Positions 1 through 11,399 of a stretch of 64,000 bases of DNA are shown here, one piece after another. A program made the translations under genes and the position numbers. Source of the DNA: Lepeophtheirus salmonis. Lineage: Eukaryota > Arthropoda > Copepoda > Siphonostomatoida > Caligidae. Location of the stretch: assembly GCF_016086655.4 (NCBI RefSeq), contig NC_052131.2:11639940-11703939 (forward strand), in the 5' to 3' direction. The notes under the pieces were generated by a model. The model saw only the letters and a program-made list of their open reading frames with translations. It did no database searches and was not told the origin of the DNA. Every line of letters starts with the position of its first letter. Positions within the stretch are counted from its first letter, which is position 1.

Positions 1-2200
1 AATATAACTCAACAGAAAATGAAGTAGACTCTGGTTGTTTTATGATTTTAAAATTGACTTAGCATTTTAGTCAAGTTGAACCGAGTAAATAGTTGTTTGA
101 ATCAGCAGAGCCACTGACTTAACTAAAGTTCAACTTCCACATTTTGGCTTCATTAACTTTTAATAAGTAGTTATTCAATAAAAATCTGACCCATCCTTTA
201 AATTATCATCAAAGGATCAAATTGTTTAAAAATATATATATCTTTTGTTTTCTTGGCAACTATATACATAAGTATTAATTCATGAATACATAGTTATTGT
301 AAAGTGTCATAGTAAGCAACAACAGCTATGGTCTGACCATTAATCACCTTTTTCGCTGTAAGATGAGATAGACTCGAATAATAAAGATAATGTCGTTTGG
401 AGGTCTTCATATATCATTTACACCTATCTGTATAGGTACATAGGTATATGATACCCACAATTTATGTATTTACGTACAAGACTTACACACAAAGACAAAC
501 AACTACAATCAAAGGTGAAGAACAAAGAAATGTCAAAGTGATATGATATATCTTCCGTGTGAAGGAACAAACACATAATAATTTTTTACAATCCAGACAC
601 GTTATTGAGAGATTGAGTGGAATTGGATAACACCAACCGATTAATTTGTTTGAACATTCAAAGCAACATATGCGTCTAAAAAACTTGAAAAACCAATAGA
701 ATGTATGAATATTAATGACGTATCGACTTCACAAAAATGAAATATTGGAATCCATATTTGCTTTGATACTAAAATAAATAAAAGATATTCGCATATGTAG
801 TTTGAAAATGTCGATTTTCAAGTTATCGGATCCAAATTTAACTTAGGCATCATGGAAAGGTAAGAGAAAGAGAGGAGAGAAAAAGATTTTGGCGACTATG
901 AAAAACCCTCAACCAAAGTTCCTAATTTAATATCGTCATCTACGCTAGTACTAAAAGAATAACCCAAATTCAATTATACAGTTTTGAAAAGATGATTACC
1001 TTGTTCTTAACCTACCTGATTTTACATTCAACTAAGACCTTATCGGCCAGTCACAGAGATATATCGGTAGATTTGTAAAAAATATGCGGTAGTATCTAAA
1101 TATAATTGTAGTTTACAATCTAAAGATTGAACAGTGTTAATATAGACTTTTATAAATATTTGCATTCGTTCTAACCTTACCAATATACAACATCCATGAT
1201 GACAGAATCAGAATTAAAGTAAATTCCCCCATTCACTTCTGCTGTTTAAAAATGGTATTTTTTTTTGAGCGGCATTCTGAGTCCTCATTAAACTACAAAA
1301 TCATTTTGCGGCAAAACAGCCCACTGTTTCCCATCTGCCAAAGTTCATTTGGTCATTTGGATCATGGAACGAGCTGATCAGTGATGTTCGAATATTTGCA
1401 TCAGTGTTTTATAAAACATTTGTGTTCGCAAATTTATTAAAGTTCCTTTAAAATTGCATTTTTCGATACTTCACTTACGAAGGTTTGTGCATATTCATCT
1501 AACACAAGGGATTTAAAGGCAAAATATTATCATAAAAGAGGCTTTATTGAAATAAAAAATATTTTAAAATGGCCGGTGATTTCTCTCTCTATCTATGTTA
1601 GTATAAACATAAATACATAATATATCATAAATACGAATGACATATTTAGTAACTATTTTACATTTTCCTGCCTTTAAAATAACTTAAACAATAGATACCT
1701 TATTAGCATAAAGCATTGTTCTTGACCCCTTATATGAATTTACTTTATTATCACAAAGGCATCGACAGAAGTAATAAATATGATTATATCTAAATAATGC
1801 ATTAACGTTCATTGTTTCACATTGAGTGACTTTGAAATTGGCAATCATGACTATCTAAAGTTTTATTTTAATGAATAAATATTCAATATTGCCTCAAATG
1901 TGCACAATAAATCTATATTTAAGTATAATTATTGTAATTAATTCATTCTTATAGAGTTTATTCAAGTGACATCTCATTAATGTAGTAAAATGTTAATAAA
2001 AAAATCTTCAACAAAAATCAAGAAACTGAAAAATTCAAATTCTATTTTTTGTATCATATACGGGGTCAACCATTATTATTTAGCCATTTTAACGCACAAA
2101 GTATTTAAGTCCATGGAAGGATCCTTGGGGAATTAGGAAACAAGTTTATTAACTATTAATTGAAACCCAAAGAACATGTATTTGTCAATCCTCACAGAAT
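1..2200. other. AT-rich non-coding DNA
   Basis: No open frame, RNA gene or recognisable transposon. A patch at about 1265-1500 is richer in G+C than its surroundings and may be an old repeat, but no family was recognised in any frame. Confidence 0.5.
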
Positions 2201-2204
2201 TAAT

Positions 2205-2590
2205 GGTTAGCTACAGGTGGTGGCAGAAGCTTCTGTAGACCCTCTGGATGTACTCAGCGTTCATGCAGGCTGAGGCCTTGTTGACGGAGGTCTTCAGGGT
2301 ATGTTGTGGCGCCTTTCTACAGGCCTTTAACTCCACCTACGTCTAGATGGAATAGTCTAGGGGATTGAGATCTGGGCTCTGCGGCGGCCAGAAGTCCTTT
2401 GCCCAAAAGTGCATGATACCCTGGAACAACTCTGCCGTTTCCTTTTGGTGAGCGCAGGTGCTACATCTTGTTGGAACAACCTCCCCAATCTTCAACCACA
2501 CGGACACATTGTAAAACGCCTTCCTCGACGCTCCAGTCTCCTCCCAGGCGCCTTACTGTGACAATTCCGTATTGAGGAGCGGTGTGATCC
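2205..2590 (-). mobile_element. Mariner/maT-like transposase C-terminal fragment
   Basis: The minus strand reads QQDVAPAHQKETAELFQG, then HFWAKDFWPPQSPDLNPLDY, then KACRKAPQHTLKTSVNKAS and YIQRVYRSFCHHL. These are the second catalytic aspartate block (QQDxAPAH) and third block (SPDLNPLDY) of a DD34D-type mariner transposase. A stop replaces the codon after DYSI, and only the C-terminal third is present, so it is dead. Sequence on the N-terminal side (above 2590) is unrelated AT-rich DNA. Confidence 0.85.
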
Positions 2591-2599
2591 TATTTTGAG

Positions 2600-4500
2600 T
2601 ATGTGCTGATTGTGGCTATTAAGCCAATGTTTTTCTTAGCAATTGACAGCTAATTATGTGTTCTACAACATTGTTTAATGGAACATTGTAAAAAAAATGA
2701 CAATTAACCTCTCAAAATTTGAACAATAGAAATAAGTAAATAATAACAGTTGGCCCCCTATGCACAAGATCGAACATTTCATAAACATATTTTTGTCAAT
2801 AATAAGATTTGAATTTAAACTTCTGCGATGAGTTGATCTACCCAAAAATTGAAACTATAGCTTGAAAATCTCATTTGATTTATGGAACTTAGTTCGACCC
2901 AAATATATTCCCCTTCAAATACACTTAATCATTCTTTTTTTGATTTATTATTTTTTGGCAAAGCATTTTTTTTCTTAAAACTTAACTTTCAACGCCTCCA
3001 AATGAATAATCTTTACAATTTGTTGATATAAGTTGATAATCATCTAAAAGAATACAAATGATTTTTTTTGAAAAATCATTCATAATTGTTTTTATGTTGA
3101 CGAGCCATGTAATAAAAAATGAAATACAGTTGTTATTAGGGCTTGGTATAATATCAATCCTTGTACATATAATGATTTAAATGATCATCTGAACCCATTA
3201 AAGTCTCAGCTTTTACAGAAACCTCCGTATGAAATAAAAAATAAAAATAAGATGATACACGGAAGTAGATTTATTATTACCTATTTATCTTAATATGTAT
3301 CGAGGGCTTTAAATCTATTTTTGACCAATGATGCAGGTTGATTGATAGCAATAATGATATATTTATGCATGACCATGTCAGTCGTCCTCGGAGTCAAGGA
3401 TGGTCAATGATCTGAATTATTATTAAGTTGATTTATTAAAATTTTTTAGTCAGTATTTGCTTAAAATTGGAACTCATGTACTGCGTCAGGCAAGGACGAT
3501 GATCAGATTTTCTTCATAACATTTTTTTTTGATAAATTATCTCCTATAGTAAAGCCAAGTTATTTTATACTTCGAGCTATGCCCATATGTAAATATTCAC
3601 ATTTGTTTTATCTTAAATATATCGTCAATATCTATTTAAAAATTATTTTGATGAATCCTTTGAAGATACTGCAAATTGTACTTAAAATATTAGGGGCAAA
3701 TTAAGTTATTTGAATAAAATGAAATTTCTAAGCTTTAGTTAATATTCGTGGGTATTTCAACTCATCACTAAAATTTTAAATACAATGCTTATGGTTAACT
3801 AAAATATATTTGACATATTGGATTGTATACATTTATGATATAAAAAATAACATGGAAATTTATTTCTTTCCTAATCTTTGTGCATGATTATTTTTGCGTT
3901 AAATCGTCGCATGTGTTGACCATATCATTATCATTTTGGCCTAATTCACGGACAAGCTTAAAAAAAAGATGTTCACTAACAAAAGGCTACGTTAATTGTG
4001 TCAAAATGTCTTGTTTGATGTTGTACAAGAGGTAAAATTGATAACTTGATCGTAGGAATGCTCGGTGTATTCAAACATGGGCATATGATCACCCATTTTT
4101 AATTTAATTTTACTGTTATAAAAAAGATTTCGCTGTTTTCCATATTTTAAATTTGTATGAAAGGAGAATATAATAATTATTTAATAGATGTCAAAAAATA
4201 AGATCATTTGTATGTTTATTTATTTATAAACACAGGTCAATTTTATTCTGCAGTTACTTCGAAACATTTCTTAAAACTCCAGAAGTACAATTTCTTCATT
4301 GAAGAGAGGGGGACATCTAAACAAAATGAGGATAATTGTAATAATTAAAAATCCCGTTTATTAAGTGATCACTTTAATTGCTCTATGCTTTTTTGTTATT
4401 TCGATAGGTAGAATTATCTAAATAAGTAGATAATTGAGTTATACATTAGGGCGGTTTTTCGTCAACATTTTTTTCCAAATTAGATTACGATTAACATACA
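2600..4500. other. AT-rich non-coding DNA
   Basis: Nothing recognisable beyond homopolymer T and A runs. Confidence 0.5.
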
Positions 4501-4509
4501 TGCGTTATA

Positions 4510-5526
4510 GTTGCCATGTCGAGAGCAAAGTACCTATGCCAAATTTTACTGTTCGATATTGTCATCTTTAGGTCACACATCTCGGTCAATGTTTAAAATT
4601 TTTGTGGAGATTTCAAGAAATCCAGCAGTAGAATCGAGAAGAAGTATAACGAACCGAGAACTATACATATGGCTTATGATGGGGACTAATCTGACCAACA
4701 AAAAAAAACATGTTTGATCTCTCCAGTTTGGGGCTCAGCTCAGAGAATAATTTGGATGCTCACCCCTGCGTTTAGAAATGAATCTACCATTGATACAAAT
4801 TCGGCAAAATATAAATAAAAAGTCTTATTTAAAAATTTAAAGGACACCTCAATTTTGGAAGAACGTGCAATCACACGAGATATTTTAACTGTCCATAATT
4901 TAAATTCGGAAGAATTGCTCAACTATAGTAGAATAAGATTTCTACTTGTTAATTCTTCAAAATATTATTCAATGCCTTGCCCGGGGCACGTTAAGATGGT
5001 CTCCCTAAATTTTGATGCAGCTGTGAATGGACTCTGGGAGCTGCATAATAAGCGTTTGGGCCTCCCTATGGGCTGGAAAAGAAGAATAGTGTCTTCTCTG
5101 AAGGGAATAAATGATGATAAAAAGTTTATTTTGCAGTTACACATCTCCACAGATTGTATTAAATATACTAGGCCCTGCAAGGACTGTGGAAAACTATATA
5201 ATAACACACTTCAGGCGTTTGTGGACTGCCCTGCCATCTATATCCTAAATTATTTTATATCTATAAATCTAAAAGGGCTGACGAATGGGAAAGGGCAATA
5301 TGTTAAAGGTCTTGTTGTTTTTGGAATTTCAAAGAAGAATGGCGGAACTTCTGAGGTAACAACGGCTCTGGACTTTGCAATTCTTAATTGTAAAGCCTTC
5401 ATCGCCAGCCGACTATCGAACTATCAGTCTATTCGGGAGGATGAGTTGAGAGGTATCATCTTGGCAGCTTCAGCCCGCTATGTCTCTCTCACAATGAAAA
5501 TTCCTAAAGTAGGATTTGAGTCATAG
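4510..5526 (+). pseudogene. C-terminal fragment of a LINE-type (non-LTR) retrotransposon polyprotein
   Basis: An open frame runs from 4819 to the TAG at 5524-5526, about 235 codons. Near residue 110 it has a Cys/His-like cluster, CKDCG...TLQAFVDCP, of the kind found after the reverse transcriptase in L1/Tx1-like LINEs. Downstream VVFGISKK and the AK/R-rich AILNCKAFIASRL resemble the usual LINE C-terminal tail. Upstream, the frame continues past one stop (TAA 4816) as LTPAFRNESTIDTNSAKYK. A frameshift at the A-run near 4700 links it to another frame (SITNRELYIWLMM). No reverse transcriptase motifs precede it. A host gene is possible but less likely. Confidence 0.5.
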
Positions 5527-5529
5527 AAT

Positions 5530-6595
5530 TTTGCAGGGGAAGACATCCGGTACCTTCTATCAACTTCACGGAATCATCAATGTATTTTAAAAAGGGGTGT
5601 AAGAAATTTAAAAAAATATTTATCATAATTCTTGATTTGCTGCTTTACTGTTGGTTTTTTAAAGATGGATATTTCGAATATTAGTTGAAATTCTACCCCA
5701 GAGCATTAAGTATAAACTATAATGTGTATTTATGTACTCTTTACGTAGTTGCTCCGGTTTATTTATATATGTATGTTCTATATAATATATATACCAAATA
5801 ACAAATGTTAAAAAAAAAGGCAAAAATAAGCTATTCAGTCCATATTGTCTTCTGTCTTGCACAAACCTATTTTGATAGATATTCTTTTAAGATGTAAAAA
5901 AAAATGATTTTAAAAGTTCTATCTAAAGCCACCTTTTGAGCAAAAAGAAAAAATAACGCATGCAAATTTTCATGATTTGTTTGTAGTGTACATAATTTTA
6001 ACATTTTTCGAAAAAATATATGTTTCAAATTGCCTTGCTTTTTTTTTTTTTTTTTTCATGGTATGGATTTAGAAAGACAGCTCTATAACATATTTTATTA
6101 GTTTGTCTATTAAAATCGTTTTATACAATTTAAAGAATAATGCTTTATTTAAATCTTAATTGAATAAATAAATCATTTTGTACTTTTTCAAATTTTGACC
6201 AAGATCCATTATTTAAAGATACCATTATAAAACTTTTCATAGTTTATTGTTATACCACATAGGGGCTTGTATAATTTTGAAAATACCTAACATACTTACG
6301 GCAGGTACTTTTTAGACTTTGATATCCCGAAATTAATTTAACTGACATATTTTTTGCTGTTTAAAAGTTTGCAAGTGATAAAGTCTATTTAATATTTTTT
6401 GAATTTGTTTTTGATAAAAACATGAAAATGAATTGTAAAATCAAATTAGAAAATACCAATTGTTCTTGAGGAAATAGTCTCATCCTCTTCAGACATTTTC
6501 TCTTTGTTAGAGTATCTTCTTCTCTTGCTCATTGTTTTTTCGATTTTGCGTACAATATGTAGTGATTTAAATCGTGTGTATTTTGGGCATGTTAA
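5530..6595. other. AT-rich non-coding DNA
   Basis: Includes a T run near 6039-6057. No gene recognised. Confidence 0.5.
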
Positions 6596-6597
6596 AC

Positions 6598-6875
6598 AAA
6601 AAAATCAAAATGGTAACCTTGACAATTTGGATAATGTTTGGAGGAGAGCAGCTCAGCTGTCATGACGCTTCATTATATCAGCTACAATCAACTATGAGGA
6701 GGGAGAAGGGGCAGAAGGAAATAAACAAGGACATTGGCAAAACTTACTCGGGCGTCGATCCTCACTTCTACTCTGAGTACAACAAGGATGTACAATATAA
6801 ACTCTGCATCAAGTCCTCAAGGTTACTTTTTGTCTTTTAATAACGCACATGAATGTTCTATCAGGTTTTGAATAT
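6598..6875 (+). repeat. Dispersed repeat family A, copy 1
   Basis: Starts near TGGTAACCTTGACAATTTGG and runs through GATCCTCACTTCTACTCT, GTTACTTTTTGTC and GAATGTTCTATCAGG. The same ordered blocks recur on either strand at six other sites in this window. The 88-codon open frame here is part of the repeat and is not preserved in the other copies. The family is not identified; there are no recognised ends or coding domain. Confidence 0.65.
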
Positions 6876-6879
6876 AATT

Positions 6880-7003
6880 GAATGTAGTCGGAAAATAAGT
6901 CAACTAGTCAGGAGTTAAATAATTATGGTAACAGACGGGGAAAATAAAATTCATTCTTCTGATTACAAATTCTAAAAAAGTGAGTCAGCTAAAATATTTA
7001 CAC
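6880..7003. other. Short AT-rich spacer
   Basis: Nothing recognisable. Confidence 0.4.
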
Positions 7004-7099
7004 GATTTATATAACTGACAATATGTATTAAAGTGAAAATACAATTTTTTTGATTTATATAACTAACAATATGTATAAAAGTGAAAATTCAATTTTTTT
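7004..7099 (+). repeat. Two-copy 48-bp tandem repeat
   Basis: Copies at 7004-7051 and 7052-7099 both begin GATTTATATAACT and end in a T run; they differ at about three positions, so the duplication is recent compared with the surrounding relics. Confidence 0.85.
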
Positions 7100-7706
7100 A
7101 GCGCGTGAGGACACCACAATAAAATTTCATTCCTCAAGAAAAACCCCTTTTACAAGTATACTAAACTACTGTATCCTTGCACGCTTAAAAAAACGCCCAT
7201 TTTAACTTTTTTTAAAAGTTAGATATATTTTTAGATAGCTCGTCGGGCAAGGAGTGTAAAAAGTACATAGCCTCGGGATGTTAGGCTAATAATTTTGCGA
7301 GTCCTACTGAATACAACTTTTTCACGTTAGTTCTAATCAAAATTCGAAAATAGTTGAAATACAAACTGCCCTAATATACCTTCATAGAGAGAACAATTAT
7401 TGTGTAAGCTTCCTTCATTGGAAGACGTATCTTTTTAATGACTTTTTTAATTAATTAAAAATGTTGCTATTCAGAATGATGATTAAATTTATAGATATGC
7501 TCATTAATATTTATTCATTGATACGATGGGTAGAAAAAAATAAGTTATTGGAATGATTTACTTGTGCATGCTTTTTATAATTACTGTAATATTTTGAATA
7601 ATGAAGTTTGGGTAATTGCCTACCTATAAAATGATAGAATAAACTATGCATTATAAATAAATACGCGTATTTGTAATTGCTTTCAAAATGTCTGTTATAA
7701 TATAAA
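7100..7706. other. AT-rich non-coding DNA
   Basis: No gene recognised; short frames here are not supported by composition or similarity. Confidence 0.45.
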
Positions 7707-8397
7707 TTAGACTGTCCCGTGTTCGGGTTCATATTTTTTCGCCCTTATTAAAGTACTTTTCTGCTAGGGACAATAAAAAACTGACTTGAACAAAGTTTGA
7801 GATATCTTTGGTGTTACAATTTTTTTAATGTTCCTTTAATTGGTCAGATGGAGTTGCACTGATTAAGTAAACATTATAGTATAACAATTACTCCATCTGG
7901 ACTAGGAATTGTCTTTGAAGCCCAAATACAAAATATATATTTCCTTGTCTAGAAACGACCAAGGCACTAACTTTTGGCTATTAAATTCAAGAGAATAATC
8001 TTACCGATGGCCTTGTATATATCGAAACGTAATATACATTTTTGAATTAAAATATGCCATTATTAGGTAAATTTTATACAATATTAAATATGAAAAGTTA
8101 TGCTTCATAAAACTAGAAAACTGCAGATCATTGAATATATCATAGAAAATAAATTTTACTGATAACCAAATATTAAAAAGTATAAAAACTTAAACTTATG
8201 ACTCATAGTTTGACATTTGGAACGATACAAGAGGCCTAAAAATGGTCCACATACAATTTTTCTTAAATTAATATACCAAGGTAAGAATTACCTTGGGGGG
8301 GGGGGTCCAATTATACCAAAGTTCATTTTTTTACTGTCCCAAGCCGAACATTTTTTTTTTCCGTGAAAAAGTATTTATGTAAAACGGGACAGTCTAA
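7707..8397. mobile_element. Non-autonomous foldback DNA element, copy 1
   Basis: Perfect 14-bp terminal inverted repeats TTAGACTGTCCCGT (7707-7720) and ACGGGACAGTCTAA (8384-8397), with TA at both edges that would fit a TA target duplication. Inside the ends an imperfect inverted block continues for about 90 bp (GGGACAATAAAAAACTG left; its complement around 8325-8340 right). No transposase is encoded. A hairpin CAGATGGAGT/ACTCCATCTG lies at about 7847-7897. A second copy is at 15192-15852. Confidence 0.8.
8276..8305. repeat. Perfect 9-bp-stem palindrome followed by an 11-G run
   Basis: CCAAGGTAA-GAA-TTACCTTGG (8276-8296) runs directly into G tract 8295-8305, inside the foldback element. Exceptional in this AT-rich sequence. 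Confidence 0.8.
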
Positions 8398-8399
8398 TA

Positions 8400-8790
8400 T
8401 GCATATTAGCTATTATTAACAAATTATTATTCGAATAAATTAATTAAAATTATTTAATCATTAACTATTTTATGCCAATTTACATGTTATAGGGAGTGCA
8501 GGGTTTGTTGCAACAAATGTATTTCTTTTAATATTATTCAATTTGTTGTTGCGATATTGGACCTGATATTTTTGTGCAATGTTAAATAAAAAAATGGTTT
8601 CACTTTTGCAAGGAGTTCCTCAATAACATAGCATTCTATATAAGCTTCAAGATAATATTCTAAAAGCTATGTCTATTTTCAGTTAAAAACAAATAGACGT
8701 TCAACTTTTAATTCGTATGGTTCTCGCACAAGATGCACATATCCATCCAGTATAAATTTGCTCAACGGCACTGTACTTGATCAAAGAAAT
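8400..8790. other. AT-rich non-coding DNA
   Basis: Contains a weak inverted pair around GCAACAAAT/ATTTGTTGTTGC (about 8512-8548). No gene. Confidence 0.4.
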
Positions 8791-8794
8791 AACA

Positions 8795-8990
8795 ATGTAG
8801 CAAATGTGTTCAGTTAAAGCACAGTGTGTCATGTTAAAAAATTAAATAAGAAATGTTGCATATCTGTATTATAAAAATCAAATTCTGAAAATTACCGGGT
8901 ACTCCTACTAGTTATTTAATATTTGTCACGGATTATGATTGTAATATGTCTTAGGACAGATTACAATCATCATCTCTACTAGGAGTATCA
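8795..8990 (+). repeat. Dispersed repeat family C, copy 1, with adjoining hairpin
   Basis: Blocks TGTAGCAA, CACAGTGTGTCATGTTAAAAA and CGGGTACTCCTACTAGT correspond in order to TGTAGCAA, CTCAGTGTGTCTTATTAAAAA and CGGGTACTCCCGCTAGT at 62932-63090. From the last block, TACTCCTACTAG and GATTATGATTGTAAT pair imperfectly with ATTACAATCATCATC and CTACTAGGAGTA (8948-8984). Confidence 0.5.
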
Positions 8991-8999
8991 ACCATACTA

Positions 9000-10340
9000 T
9001 TGGATTTCAATCTTTACTGTGACATATAGATATATTAGTGTTAAATTGCAGTACAAATTTTCTGTGTCCAATCGAGTTCAAGTTAAGGCGATACACGATT
9101 TTTTGAGTTCCTTTGTGTTTTGAGAATTTTCACATAATATATCAGCAATAGTCAAAATAAATCCACTTTTATTTGTAATATATTTTTTGAACTTTTTTTT
9201 CGTTAATTTTTATCTCCTTGGCAGTCAAAACATGACGGTGGGACTCGACTATTTTCTATATTTTATTCACATTTTCGACAAATGACCTTCCAGAGCGTAT
9301 TGCATTTTTGATATTAAAATTAACGGAACAAAATCGACGAAACCAAAATTGTGCTTGATTGGCTTTTACAGTATTAGCACCACAATTAATATTCACATTT
9401 TCAGTGGTCTTTCTGTGTTTTCACTTTTATCGAAGAAAAACTATAAAATAAGACGTATTTTCACTTTGCTACTGTCTGTCTGTGACACCCATTCAAACAA
9501 TACTTTGTCAAAAAATTTCAAAACTGTTTATTTAGTAAGAAATATTATCTATATAACCCCATCTGGTATAAACCGAAACCATTTATAGAACACAAGATAC
9601 ACAAAGCTAAAGTCATCGGCAGGGAAAAATAATGGAGTTTTATTTACTGAATCGACAAAAATAAAATTTCTCCTTTTTAACAGATCAACTTTTCTGCAAA
9701 TCAGAAAGAAACAGCTGTACTTTTTTTATTTCCCTTTGAATAATACTATAAATTGGACTACTCATTACTAGAATGTTACAAATTTTGATTATTTGAGTTG
9801 AAGCAAAGTTGAGTCCAACTCTAATTCGACCCAAAATGAAATTGTGGTTATTTTTCTTACGAAATGATATTTTAACTTATAACGTTTTGTTGATCAATAG
9901 AAAATTATATTAATAAATGACTTATGAACAGATTTAATCCTGGAACTAAAACAACAGAATACTACTACATTAAGCAAATTGCATCAAAAACAAAGTATTT
10001 ATGTACTATATGTTTACATTCTGGAGTGTAAGTTTCATTATGTCAATGTATTAAAATAATAATGTTTGAATATAAATATTTGTTTATGAGGCGTTATTTA
10101 TATTTGGGCACTCTTTGAGACAAAGTATCCCATATATTTTTTTATGACGAAGAAGAAAGAAGCAACAGAATCATGGCACATAAAATAAAAAGATAAATTT
10201 AAAAAAGAAACCTCCTTCTGTCATATTAATAAAAAAGAACATATTGCATAGAGTTCATATCTGTGCTTCTAATTCCGTGTTGCAAAGGATTATAATGGAT
10301 CCACTGCTGCAAGATGGGGGTCATCTATAGAGAAAAAAAA
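9000..10340. other. Non-coding DNA, unidentified
   Basis: The stretch 9060-9600 is slightly more complex than its surroundings and may be an old transposon, but no protein or ends were recognised. Confidence 0.4.
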
Positions 10341-10344
10341 TAAA

Positions 10345-11370
10345 AGGTGGTTCGTCTAAACTTTCGCAAGACGAGAAAAAAAAGTAAAATATTACTGTGA
10401 CTTTATTTCTTAACTGATTTTATTAAAATTTTCAAAAAAATCAACATTATACATAAATTTGACATTCAATCAATAAAATAACTGTTATTTCGGATCTTAA
10501 GTTCACAACGTTCCCGGAAATATCTCACTGGGTAAAGCCCAGAATGTCCTCTTTATCCCGGCTCTTTGGAATCTTATGGTCCTGTGGGTACCTTCATTGG
10601 AAATCCGATCATTATTTCCAGACCAAATATTATAAAAGGTTCCATTCTGGTGAGTTAGAAGAACAATTACTCGACGGGAAGAACCATTCTCAGAATTAAG
10701 AAAAGAGAGTGTGTTTTTGCTGGTGTGTCAGAGGGGCCACCGCCTTGCTGCCAGATCTAAAGTCGGTCTTTCATTATGCTGCGAATCCAAGGAAATCCTT
10801 TGTTGTACAGAACACTAATGTAGACCTTGGTGTTGACCTTCATTCCCTGCTATCAATGCAAAAAAAACAAAACATAACTTCCTGTAATTAATTGCCCTTC
10901 ATGATCCTTGAGAAATTATTGACAACAATCTATTATTTCTCGAGTTATGCTTCTGGGGTTGACATAACTTTTTTTATCTAAGAAAAACCAGATACAGGAG
11001 TTACTTTTACAGGAGTCTTCTGTTTAAGCATGATCAATGCCTTGATTTGGTTGACCCTTTTCTCCCTATTTGAAGGGGTTATAAGCTGTCCCTTAAGACG
11101 TGCATAGCTGTGTTACAATGGATCTTCATTATTGACACGATGAATAGTTAAACTGGACGCTATTTCGATCCTGTGAGTGATTTCATTCATAGATTGGCCG
11201 CTTCATCATCTTGCTTTACACGTTTTTTGAATTTTTGAACGAATGGAATAGTGTACTCTACCGCTTTAGCCAAAAAGTAGGTGTCTATTTTACCATTTAA
11301 ATTGCGTCAAATACTTGAAAGTGCACAATGTTTTTGCTCATCATTGAACATGATTGAAGAAGACGAGGGT
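10345..11370 (-). mobile_element. Decayed mariner-like transposon
   Basis: The minus strand gives, in broken frames, a helix-turn-helix-like stretch THRIEIASSLTIHRVNNED followed by LKGQLITPSNREKRVNQIK (typical mariner spacing after the DNA-binding region), then VNTKVYISVLYNKGFPWI and WQQGGGPSDTPAKTH. The last corresponds to the catalytic WQQDGAPAHTA block, with the key Asp replaced by Gly. Multiple stops and frameshifts show it is dead. Terminal repeats could not be matched with confidence, so the ends are approximate. Confidence 0.8.
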
Positions 11371-11399
11371 ATGTTGTTGCAAAGAAGATTAATGAGCAA

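Noticed and set aside
1265..1500. Locally G+C-richer patch that might be coding
   Set aside because: All frames translated contain stops and no motif was recognised.
6640..6700. Possible tetraspanin loop-like sequence in family A (NVW...QL)
   Set aside because: The key CCG motif is absent and the frame is not kept among copies.
6574..6840. 88-codon plus-strand frame
   Set aside because: Lies inside dispersed repeat family A; the frame is broken in the other copies.
9349..9588. 79-codon plus-strand frame
   Set aside because: No recognisable domain, and start codon chosen only by frame.
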